Assembly (NCBI GenBank): GCA_903933715.1
Contig: CAIZLD010000029.1
Span: forward strand, 80,696-121,925
Length of the DNA: 41,230 bases
Source of the DNA: an uncultured Spartobacteria bacterium
Lineage (GTDB): Bacteria > Verrucomicrobiota > Verrucomicrobiia > Chthoniobacterales > Chthoniobacteraceae
Reading direction: 5' to 3'
Under the pieces are notes generated by a model that did no database searches, was not told where the DNA came from, and worked only from the letters and a program-made list of their open reading frames with translations. Of this stretch, positions 34,337 to 41,230 are shown in pieces. Within the stretch, counting starts at the first letter, position 1, and each line of letters opens with the position of its first letter. The position numbers were made by a program, and so were the translations under genes.

Positions 34337-35149
34337 ATGGAATTTCAGCCCATTCTCCATCTCAAAGACACGCAAAGCGAACCGGACTACCGGCAAATTT
34401 CCATTGACCGCGTCGGGGTCAAAAATTTGCGTTACCCGATCCAGGTCCGCGATAAGGCTCGCTCGACCCAGAGCACCGTGGCACAGGTCACGCTCACGGT
34501 CGATCTGCCGCATCAGTATAAGGGAACCCACATGAGCCGGTTTGTCGAGGTGCTCAATGAGCACGGGCCGGTGATCCATATCGACAACATCCGGGAGATT
34601 CTGGTCCGGTTGCGCAAAAAGCTCCATTCCGAGAAAGCGCATTTGGAATTTGAGTTCCCTTTTTTCCTCGAGAAAAAAGCTCCCGTGACCGGCGCCGTGG
34701 GGATGATGGATTATAACGTAAAATTCTCGGCCACAGCCGATGGAGAGATGCTGGATTTCGTGGCGACCGTCGTGGTCCCCGTCACCACCCTGTGCCCCTG
34801 CTCCAAGGCGATCAGCCAATATGGAGCCCACAATCAACGGGGGCAGGTCACTTACTCAGTCCGGTTCCAACGCCCCATCTGGCTTGAGGATTTGATCCAG
34901 CTGGTCGAAAGCTGTGCGAGTTGCGAACTGTATTCTCTTTTGAAGCGGCCCGACGAAAAAGCCGTCACCGAACGGGCTTACGAGAATCCCGTGTTTGTGG
35001 AGGACGTGGTGCGAAATGTCGCGGCCTGTTCCGACCGGGAACCGAATATCCGCTGGTACCGGGTGGAAGCCGAAAATTTCGAATCGATCCACAATCACAA
35101 CGCCTACGCAGTGATTGAAAAGCACAAGATGGAAAATGGTGCGAGCTGA
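34337..35149 (+). CDS. folE2: GTP cyclohydrolase FolE2 (type IB)
   Basis: 270 residues. It converts GTP to dihydroneopterin triphosphate for folate or 7-deazaguanine synthesis, using the metal-promiscuous FolE2 fold and not zinc-strict FolE. Motifs: IDRVGVKNLRYPIQVRDK, DLPHQYKGTHMSRFVEVL, VVPVTTLCPCSKAISQYGAH (catalytic Cys and metal site) and HNQRGQVTYSVRF. The last codons, ending GAS and TGA at 35147-35149, lie inside the tRNA-Val gene on the other strand (13 shared bases). It is divergent from queD. Confidence 0.95.
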   Translation: MEFQPILHLKDTQSEPDYRQISIDRVGVKNLRYPIQVRDKARSTQSTVAQVTLTVDLPHQYKGTHMSRFVEVLNEHGPVIHIDNIREILVRLRKKLHSEKAHLEFEFPFFLEKKAPVTGAVGMMDYNVKFSATADGEMLDFVATVVVPVTTLCPCSKAISQYGAHNQRGQVTYSVRFQRPIWLEDLIQLVESCASCELYSLLKRPDEKAVTERAYENPVFVEDVVRNVAACSDREPNIRWYRVEAENFESIHNHNAYAVIEKHKMENGAS

Positions 35150-35211
35150 GGGATTTGAACCCCCGACCAACAGAATGTAAATCTGCCGCTCTACCACTGA
35201 GCTAAGCTCGC
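35137..35211 (-). tRNA. tRNA-Val (anticodon TAC)
   Basis: Full cloverleaf on the minus strand. Acceptor stem GCGAGCT/AGCTCGC, D arm GCTC-AGTGGTA-GAGC, anticodon stem GCAGA/TCTGT with loop TTTACAT (anticodon TAC, complement at 35177-35179), T arm GGGGG-TTCAAAT-CCCTC, discriminator A and an encoded CCA at 35139-35137. The 3' end overlaps the stop end of convergent folE2. tRNA 3' ends are common integration sites; the A and B repeats begin about 94 bases upstream of its 5' end, not at the 3' end. Confidence 0.96.
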
Positions 35212-35304
35212 AAAAAACGAAGGGTCAAACTCTGCCTTTTCCCCTATCCCCTGCCAAGTCGAATTTTGAAGAAATTCCGCAAAGCAGCGATCCCCCCCCG
35301 GCTA

Positions 35305-35566
35305 GGCTGAATCGACATTCAGATCGAGTCCCAAACCCAAAGGGTTTGAAGCCCATAGCCGGTGGTTGAGCGGAGCGACACCACCGGATGAGGTGTTTGA
35401 AAGAATTCACCCCAAAGGGGTGGCAGAGATGATCGTCTCGTTTTCTGCCACCCCTTTGGGGTGAGGCGCGGTTTTGCATTGAACCGGTGGTGTCGCTAAC
35501 GCACAACCACCGGCTATTCGCTGGCAACCCTCCGGGTTGCGGCGGCTTTTGAATGTCGATTCAGCC
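35305..35566. repeat. Family A palindromic element, copy 2
   Basis: 262 bases, the same length as copy 1. Perfect 14-base ends GGCTGAATCGACAT / ATGTCGATTCAGCC extend to 17 with flanking CTA/TAG. The arms match copy 1 in direct orientation, while the 96-base core (35388-35483) matches the reverse complement of the copy 1 core at about 92%. It is followed without any spacer by element B1. Short ORFs crossing it on either strand are palindrome by-products. Confidence 0.93.
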
Positions 35567-35832
35567 TAGTGGGCTGTCACATGTTAAGCGATAGGTAAAG
35601 ACACAAGCCCAGCCTCGTTCCCAATCTCCGATTGGGAACGCAAGTGTCCGCGAAACTCTGTTTCGACAACGTGGATTGCGTAAAAAATCGAAGATGATCC
35701 AGAAGGCTTGATCTGTAAACTCGCGGTTTTCGAATCGGAGATTCACAGACAGCGGCGTTCCCAATCGGAGATTGGGAACGAGAGCAAGAGAGCAAATCCT
35801 CTACCATCGATTTCCCGCGTGACAACCCACTA
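35567..35832. repeat. Family B palindromic element, copy 1
   Basis: 266 bases with 14-base terminal inverted repeats TAGTGGGCTGTCAC / GTGACAACCCACTA (one mismatch). Inside, CGTTCCCAATCTCCGATTGGG (35628-) and its reverse complement near 35756 form a long internal stem, and each half is itself nearly palindromic. It starts at the base after element A2 ends. Its far end overlaps the last codon of the sugar-transferase gene, supplying the TAG. A second copy lies at 41058 in the same orientation. No ORF with coding character is inside. Confidence 0.9.
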
Positions 35833-37236
35833 GTGGGCGTTTTTGGAGGGAAAGAGCACCTTCCCCATCGTGCGGAAAATGATTTCGATGTCCAGCAGGA
35901 GCGACCAGTTTTCCATGTAGTCGATATCGCTGCGGACGCGCTCGATCACATCCTGGTCGGTATGGATTTCCCCTCGCAGATCGCGAACCTGCGCCAGTCC
36001 GGTAATGCCGGGCTTGATGAAGGTGCGCACTCCGTAGGAGATCATCTTCTGGCGGAACAGATCATCGTGCTGACGCATGTGGGGACGGGGGCCGACGACG
36101 CTCATCTCCCCCTTGAGCACATTCATAAACTGCGGCATTTCGTCGAGGCTCAATTTCCGCAGCCAACGTCCCGCCGGGAAAATTCGCTCGTCATGTTCCC
36201 GGGCTTGTTGCGCTTCATCCGGGTTATCGGGCCGCATGGTGCGGTACTTGTAGAGGGAAAAATCCTGCCCCTGCATTCCCGTGCGCAATTGGCGGAAAAA
36301 GAGCGGGCCGCGAGATTGGAAACGCTGGAAAATCCATACAATCAGGCTCAATACCGGAAGGATAATCACGACCACCGGCAGAGCGACTGTAATATCCAGC
36401 AGTCGCTTTAACGCGCGGCTGAATGGGGATTCAAGCGGCTCGCGAAGGAAGCTGATAAAATGGAGGCCGTCCTCTTCGACCATCGAAATGCGGCGCCCGA
36501 CCATCAGCGCAAAATCATTCGCAATCAGCAGACGAACCCCCAGCCGCTGGCAGGTGTTGGCCAGATGGTTGAAAACCACAGGCGAATGAGGCACGTCCAC
36601 GGCGATCACCTGTGTCGCGTTCACGCTTCGAATATGATCATCCAATTGCGCAATCGAGCCCAGCAATGGGAGAGAGCTCGTCGCCCCTGCCAAAAGCCCA
36701 TCCGTTACGGCCCCCACCAGATTGACTCCGTAATAGGCTTTCGGAGCGAGCCATTTGAAAAGACGCTCCACGCCGCGGTGCGATCCCAGCAGGATCGTGT
36801 TCTGCACATAGCTCCCCGAAAAAACAAGGCGCGCCAGATTTAGTGGGAAAAGCCGATTGGTAAGGAACATCAGCAGAAACAGAATCGGCACGAACCCGAA
36901 GAGCAGCGCGCGGGAAATATGCTGATCCTGGTAGGCGACCAGAAACATCAACAACACTCCCAGCACCGTCAAGCATTGCCGAAAACTGACGCGGCAATTT
37001 TCGGCGAATTTGATGTTCAGAAAATCGGTCCGATACTTGGCCTTGCGCAGATGATCGATCACCACGCCGCACCCGACCAACAGACCATATTCAAAATAGA
37101 GGCTTCCCAGGGCCGGATTGGTGGCGGCGACGAAATGGAAGAATGCGTAGGCCCACCCCCAAAAAACAAACGCGGCCGCGACTGCCTGAAAAATGCAGTG
37201 AAGAGCCTGAAGGCCACGAGCACGGTTGAGGAGCAT
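35830..37236 (-). CDS. Undecaprenyl-phosphate sugar phosphotransferase (WcaJ/PssY-type exopolysaccharide initiator)
   Basis: 468 residues. There are four N-terminal membrane helices (to ~residue 125), then a Rossmann-like CoA-binding-type domain (NTILLGSHRGVERLFKWL... VIAVDVPHSP). A fifth membrane helix and the bacterial sugar transferase domain follow, with KRLLDITVALPVVVIIL, FSLYKYRTMRPDN, LRKLSLDEMPQFMNVLKGEM, SVVGPRPHMRQHD and FIKPGITGLAQVRDL. It transfers a sugar phosphate to the lipid carrier to start exopolysaccharide repeat synthesis. No other capsule genes adjoin it. The C-terminal SKNAH-stop runs into element B1, whose end provides the stop. Confidence 0.93.
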   Translation of the reverse strand: MLLNRARGLQALHCIFQAVAAAFVFWGWAYAFFHFVAATNPALGSLYFEYGLLVGCGVVIDHLRKAKYRTDFLNIKFAENCRVSFRQCLTVLGVLLMFLVAYQDQHISRALLFGFVPILFLLMFLTNRLFPLNLARLVFSGSYVQNTILLGSHRGVERLFKWLAPKAYYGVNLVGAVTDGLLAGATSSLPLLGSIAQLDDHIRSVNATQVIAVDVPHSPVVFNHLANTCQRLGVRLLIANDFALMVGRRISMVEEDGLHFISFLREPLESPFSRALKRLLDITVALPVVVIILPVLSLIVWIFQRFQSRGPLFFRQLRTGMQGQDFSLYKYRTMRPDNPDEAQQAREHDERIFPAGRWLRKLSLDEMPQFMNVLKGEMSVVGPRPHMRQHDDLFRQKMISYGVRTFIKPGITGLAQVRDLRGEIHTDQDVIERVRSDIDYMENWSLLLDIEIIFRTMGKVLFPSKNAH

Positions 37237-37313
37237 GGCCCCGAGTTTAACGCATCCTTATGGCCCATGAAGCAATTTTTTCCGCAAGCGAAAACTTTTT
37301 TCAAAAACGGAAG

Positions 37314-38666
37314 CTATTCCTTTTTTGTTTTTTGCTGCTCGAAAAGACTGCGCCAATAGTCGAGCCGCTCTTTTACGCGCCTTTCGTGGCCGTTTTCGGT
37401 CGGCTGATAATAGACCTTCCCCTCCGGGAGGTAAGCTTGCGGAACGTAGCCGCCTTCGTAATCGTGGGCGTATTGGTATCCTTCGCCGTGGCCGAGTTTT
37501 TTGGACCCTTTGTAATGAGTGTCGCGCAGGTGCAGCGGCACGGGCAGCGTGACCCCTTCCTTCACATCGGCCAGCGCGGCATCGACCGCCAAGTAGGCTT
37601 TGTTGCTCTTGGGGGCAGTCGCCACGTAGATCGCCGCGTGCGCCAGCGGAATGCGCGCCTCGGGCATGCCGATAAATTCCACGGCTTGCTGGGCGGCAAC
37701 AGCCAGGATGAGCGCCTGGGGATCGGCCATGCCGACATCTTCGCTGGCACAGATGACGATCCGGCGTGCGATAAACCGGATGTCCTCGCCCGCATATAAC
37801 ATCTTGGCCAGCCAATAGACGGCGGCATCCGGATCGCTCCCCCGCATGCTCTTGATGAACGCGCTGATTGTATCGTAATGCTGGTCTCCTTCCGCGTCAT
37901 AAACGACCGCCTTGCGCTGGATGCTTTCCTCGGCTACGGCCATGGTGAGGTGGGTCGCTCCGTCTGCTTCCGGGGGCGTGGTCAGCACGCCGACTTCCAG
38001 CGCGTTGAGGCATTTGCGGGCATCCCCGTCGGCCGTTACGGCCAGGTGCATCAGCGCCGCATCCTCTGCGATCACCTTGTATTTTCCCAATCCGCGCACC
38101 GGGTCCGCCAACGCCCGGCGCATCAAAACGCAAAGAGCTTCGGGCGGGATTGGTTCCAGTTGGAAAATCTGCGAACGGGAGACGAGCGGGCTGTTGACGT
38201 AAAAAAACGGATTGTGCGTCGTCGCGCCAATGAGCCGGATGACGCCGCTTTCCACATCGGGCAGCAGCACATCTTGCTGGGCTTTGTTGAAGCGGTGGAT
38301 TTCATCGACAAAAAGGATCGTCCGCTGGCCGGAAGTCTCTTTGCGGTTGGCAGCGGCGGCCACCACGCGCCGGATATCCGCCACCGTGCTTTCCACACCG
38401 CTCAACCGTTCAAACTTCGAGCGTGTGGAAAGGGCGATCACCTGGGCCAAACTCGTCTTGCCGACTCCGGGCGGGCCGTAGAACAGAACGGACGCGATCC
38501 GGTCGGCTTCTATGGCTCGCCGCAACAGTTTGCCCGGCCCGAGAATATGCGTCTGGCCCACCACTTCGTCCAGGGTCGCCGGCCGCATCCGGGCGGCCAG
38601 CGGCGCGGACTCCGCAACCGGCTTGACGCCCGCGTTGGCATCGTCGCTCTCGAACAAATCGGGCAT
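37314..38666 (-). CDS. rarA: Replication-associated recombination protein A (MgsA/WRNIP1-type AAA+ ATPase)
   Basis: 450 residues. Clamp-loader-like AAA+ with Walker A YGPPGVGKTSLAQ (~64-71), sensor region RSKFERLSGVEST, Walker B ILFVDEIHRFNKAQQD and LIGATTHNPFFYVNSPLVSR. The C-terminal tetramerisation domain carries SEDVGMADPQALILAVAAQQ and YKGSKKLGHGEGYQYAHDY. It acts at stalled replication forks. It is encoded 22 bases after ilvD on the same strand. Confidence 0.96.
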   Translation of the reverse strand: MPDLFESDDANAGVKPVAESAPLAARMRPATLDEVVGQTHILGPGKLLRRAIEADRIASVLFYGPPGVGKTSLAQVIALSTRSKFERLSGVESTVADIRRVVAAAANRKETSGQRTILFVDEIHRFNKAQQDVLLPDVESGVIRLIGATTHNPFFYVNSPLVSRSQIFQLEPIPPEALCVLMRRALADPVRGLGKYKVIAEDAALMHLAVTADGDARKCLNALEVGVLTTPPEADGATHLTMAVAEESIQRKAVVYDAEGDQHYDTISAFIKSMRGSDPDAAVYWLAKMLYAGEDIRFIARRIVICASEDVGMADPQALILAVAAQQAVEFIGMPEARIPLAHAAIYVATAPKSNKAYLAVDAALADVKEGVTLPVPLHLRDTHYKGSKKLGHGEGYQYAHDYEGGYVPQAYLPEGKVYYQPTENGHERRVKERLDYWRSLFEQQKTKKE

Positions 38667-38688
38667 GGGCGGGGTTCGCGTTTCGCGG

Positions 38689-40947
38689 TTAGGAAAGCAC
38701 GGCTCCCTGGCTCGCGTTGGTCACGAGCTTTTGGTAACGGCAGAGCCAGCCGGTCAGCTTGCGCTCGACGGGCTGCCAGGTTTTCTTGCGCTCCGCGAGT
38801 TCGCATTCCGAAACCAGAATATCCATGCAGCGATTTGGGAAATCGATGCGCAGGCGGTCCCCCTCGCGCAGCAATCCGATCGGGCCGCCTTCCGCCGCTT
38901 CGGGCGAGACATGGCCGATGCATGCCCCCGCCGTGCCGCCGCTAAAGCGTCCGTCGGTGATGAGCACCACTTTATCCCCCAGCCCCATGCCGACAATGTA
39001 GCTGGTGGGCGAAAGCATTTCCTGCATGCCGGGGCCGCCGCGCGGCCCTTCGTTGCGGATGATCACCACGTCGCCGCCGCGCACTTTGCCCGCGAGGATT
39101 CCTTCGCAAGCGTCGTCCTGGCTCTCAAAGATCACGCATGGCCCTTCAAAGACGAAATCCGGTCCGCAATAAGCCTTGAAGCCGTCGCTGATCCCCGCGG
39201 TTTTCACCACGCTGCCCGCTGGGGCAAGCTGCCCGTAAAGAATCGCCAATCCACCATCGGGCGTGTACGCGGTTTCCTTCGTGCGGATGCACTCTCGCGG
39301 GTCAAAAAGGAAAGAGGAATCGTGCGGCATGAGGCCGCCGGGTTGAGCCGCGGCCACGGTGGCCGGGTCGAGCAGGATGCGTCCGCGGACCATTTGCCAG
39401 TTTTCAAGAGTGAGGATTTGGCACACGGCGACCACTTTCTTGGGCTGCCCCTTCACGTATTTCCAGACGACCAGCGCGGGGGCGTGATCCAGAGTTCCCA
39501 GTTCCTGCCGAAGCACCCCTTCGGAATTGGAACGAATATCTTTCAAATAACCGAGAATCGCTTCACGACCTTCCAGCAAGCCTTGCCCTTCGATCTCCAT
39601 CTTTGCATCGGGTGCGAACACGGCTTCGATCGCGTCCCAGTCCCCTGAGTTCCATGCGGCAGCTTTGCGCCAGAGGGTGATCGCCTTCGGATCCGCGGGG
39701 AAAAGCAGCATCGGTTTCGGCGCAAGATTGCCGCCCAGGGTGCGCCCGACATATCCTTGCGGGTCGGCGGGATCGACGACGATGGATGCCGCACCGGAAA
39801 CCCGGACAGCTTTGGCCCAATCGGTGCAAATGGCTGAGCGGATATCCCACGCGTCGATGTTTTCGCCCAGAGTCTGTCCGGTGACGGTCAGGCACGAACT
39901 GTTCAAAACGCCCATGCGCTTCAATTCGCCCAAAATCGTGTGGATGCCCCCCGCCCGGTGGACGTCCTGCATGTGGTATTTGGAGGAAGGGGAAACTTTG
40001 CACAGGCACGGTATGCGCCGGGAAATGCCGTCGATACGGGCGATATCATAGGGAACGCCCGCCTCGCGTGCGATCGCCAGCGTGTGCAGCACGGTGTTGG
40101 TGGAGCCGCCCATCGCCACGTCCAGCATGAAGGCGTTGTCGAAAGCTTCGACGGTCGCAATGTCGCGCGGTTTGATGCCGCGCTCGACGAGCTTCAAAAT
40201 GGTCCGGGCTGCCCGCTCATAAAGAGCTTCGCGCTCCTTGGATACGGCAAGAATGGTGCCGTTGCCGGGCAGGGCCATTCCAAGCGCCTCGCAAAGACAG
40301 TTCATTGAGTTCGCCGTGAACATCCCGGAGCAGGAGCCGCACGTCGGGCAGGCGGTCTGTTCGAGTTTCAAGAGATCGCTTTCGGAAATTTTGCCGCTTT
40401 GGAGCTCGCCAACCCCCTTGAAAACGGAGATCAGGTCCGAGGTTTCCGTTGCGGGCAAAAGGTGCGCAGGGAGCTCTCCCGACGCTTGAGCCGCCACGCC
40501 CGTGGCCATCGGGCCGCCGCTAACGAAAACGGTCGGGATGTTCACGCGCATCGCCGCCATCAGCATTCCCGGGACGATCTTATCGCAATTGGGAATACAG
40601 ATCATCCCGTCAAAACAGTGCGCCATGAGCATCGTTTCGACGCTGTCGGCAATCAGTTCGCGCGACGGGAGCGAGAATTTCATGCCGCCGTGACCCATCG
40701 CGATCCCGTCGTCAACGCCGATGGTATTGAAAATGAAAGGAACGCCACCCGCCTCGCGCACCAGCCGTTTGACAAGCGCACCGACCTCGTTCAAATGCGC
40801 GTGGCCGGGGATGCAGTCGATATAGCTGTTCGCTATGGCGATGAACGGTTTATTAAAATCGTCGTCGGATTCAATGCAGCCGGTCGCACGAAGCAAACTG
40901 CGGTGCGGGGCACGTTCTGGGCCTCTTTTGATGGTATCGGAGCGCAT
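38689..40947 (-). CDS. ilvD: Dihydroxy-acid dehydratase with an inserted SnoaL/NTF2-like domain
   Basis: 752 residues, against about 555-620 for normal IlvD. It makes the 2-keto acids for valine, leucine and isoleucine with an Fe-S cluster. The IlvD halves are complete: [72 protein letters not shown] and [12 protein letters not shown] (to ~365). The second half resumes at [15 protein letters not shown] (~562) and continues with [19 protein letters not shown]. Between them lie about 195 residues where ~25-30 are usual. The stretch at ~416-524 ([63 protein letters not shown]) reads as a SnoaL-like fold. The frame is unbroken. Confidence 0.95.
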   Translation of the reverse strand: MRSDTIKRGPERAPHRSLLRATGCIESDDDFNKPFIAIANSYIDCIPGHAHLNEVGALVKRLVREAGGVPFIFNTIGVDDGIAMGHGGMKFSLPSRELIADSVETMLMAHCFDGMICIPNCDKIVPGMLMAAMRVNIPTVFVSGGPMATGVAAQASGELPAHLLPATETSDLISVFKGVGELQSGKISESDLLKLEQTACPTCGSCSGMFTANSMNCLCEALGMALPGNGTILAVSKEREALYERAARTILKLVERGIKPRDIATVEAFDNAFMLDVAMGGSTNTVLHTLAIAREAGVPYDIARIDGISRRIPCLCKVSPSSKYHMQDVHRAGGIHTILGELKRMGVLNSSCLTVTGQTLGENIDAWDIRSAICTDWAKAVRVSGAASIVVDPADPQGYVGRTLGGNLAPKPMLLFPADPKAITLWRKAAAWNSGDWDAIEAVFAPDAKMEIEGQGLLEGREAILGYLKDIRSNSEGVLRQELGTLDHAPALVVWKYVKGQPKKVVAVCQILTLENWQMVRGRILLDPATVAAAQPGGLMPHDSSFLFDPRECIRTKETAYTPDGGLAILYGQLAPAGSVVKTAGISDGFKAYCGPDFVFEGPCVIFESQDDACEGILAGKVRGGDVVIIRNEGPRGGPGMQEMLSPTSYIVGMGLGDKVVLITDGRFSGGTAGACIGHVSPEAAEGGPIGLLREGDRLRIDFPNRCMDILVSECELAERKKTWQPVERKLTGWLCRYQKLVTNASQGAVLS

Positions 40948-40962
40948 AATTTTGGAGAAGTC

Positions 40963-40990
40963 AGTCTAATTCAGCCCGCCGCAATGTCAC
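40963..40990 (-). promoter_or_regulatory. Candidate sigma70 promoter of ilvD
   Basis: Minus-strand GTGACA (40990-40985), 16-base spacer, TAGACT (40968-40963), 15 bases before the ilvD ATG. The leader would be about nine bases with no Shine-Dalgarno, like the folE2 promoter. No branched-chain amino-acid attenuator or leader peptide is visible between here and element B2. Confidence 0.35.
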
Positions 40991-41057
40991 GCATTTCCCC
41001 TGAGACTTAAAAGGAAAGTGATCGCACCTTTATCCGATGAAATCGGAAAAAGTCTCC

Positions 41058-41230
41058 TAGTGGGCTGTCACACGTTAAGCGATGGATAAAGCCTCGTTCC
41101 CAATCTCCGATTGGGAACGCAAGTGTCTGCGAAACTCTGTTTCGACAATCGTGGATTGCGTAAAAAATCGAAAATGATCCAGAAGGCTTGATCTGTAAAC
41201 TCGCGGTTTTTGAATCGGAGATTCACAGAC
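41058..41230. repeat. Family B palindromic element, copy 2 (cut by the window end)
   Basis: Starts TAGTGGGCTGTCAC like B1 and follows it base for base apart from a 12-base deletion near 41090 and a few substitutions, up to the last base of the window. It carries the same CGTTCCCAATCTCCGATTGGG stem. Same orientation as B1, so the two copies bracket the sugar transferase, rarA and ilvD. It lies about 110 bases upstream of the ilvD start. Confidence 0.9.

Noticed and set aside
33860-34837. 325-residue minus-strand ORF spanning folE2 and queD
   Set aside because: It covers both conserved genes in the wrong frames.
37237-37313. Terminator-like AT-rich stretch after rarA
   Set aside because: Runs of T and A are present but no stem longer than five base pairs could be drawn.
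38512-39648. 378-residue plus-strand ORF opposite rarA/ilvD
   Set aside because: It crosses two conserved minus-strand genes and shows no recognisable domain.

Overview
This is a GC-rich bacterial chromosome segment of densely packed, mostly housekeeping genes. Gene content is consistent with a Verrucomicrobiota-type bacterium or a relative in the PVC superphylum: an SLEEDGE-free beta-domain/helical exported protein, small Cys-rich lipoproteins, an NdvB-like giant glucan synthase, many starts without a clear Shine-Dalgarno, and abundant palindromic intergenic repeats. That assignment is an inference. No 16S or marker gene is present, and there is no transposase, CRISPR array or phage gene.

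Left part (1-8144). On the minus strand, pgi, a soluble histidine kinase, a sigma54-type NtrC-family regulator and a glnD-like uridylyltransferase (running off the left edge) form one nitrogen-regulation-like run. This run is interrupted between the regulator and glnD by a plus-strand type II toxin-antitoxin pair (1234-1757). The cassette is bracketed by an 81-bp direct duplication of the regulator's 3' end. On the plus strand follow an exported protein of unknown function and hisB-hisH, closed by a hairpin.

Middle (8145-22595). On the minus strand lie two small lipoproteins and an Rrf2-regulated sulfonate/nitrate-type ABC importer (Rrf2, binding protein, ATPase, permease). A further lipoprotein, nadA and rsmI follow. 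On the plus strand are a CDF metal exporter and a small membrane protein. sbcC/sbcD are on the minus strand. Two divergent orphan ribbon-helix-helix genes share an AT-rich spacer; one has ATC where its start codon should be. A membrane-bound ferritin/VIT1 iron exporter (mbfA) has a palindromic operator just ahead of its ATG.

Right part (22596-41230). Two 262-bp palindromic elements (family A) lie in the same orientation 12.4 kb apart, but their inner ~97 bp are inverted relative to each other. Between them lie a 3037-residue cyclic beta-1,2-glucan synthase-like protein with an extra N-terminal domain, a possible 21-residue leader ORF, a SprT-like protein, cysE, queD, divergent folE2 and a tRNA-Val(TAC) that overlaps the end of folE2. 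A second element family (B) abuts the second A element and supplies the stop codon of a WcaJ-type sugar transferase; a second B copy runs off the right edge. Between the B copies are rarA and an ilvD that is about 150-170 residues too long because a SnoaL/NTF2-like domain is inserted in its middle.

The most unusual observations are the ilvD-SnoaL insertion, the family A core inversion, and the toxin-antitoxin cassette that duplicated a host gene end and so kept the host operon's translational coupling.
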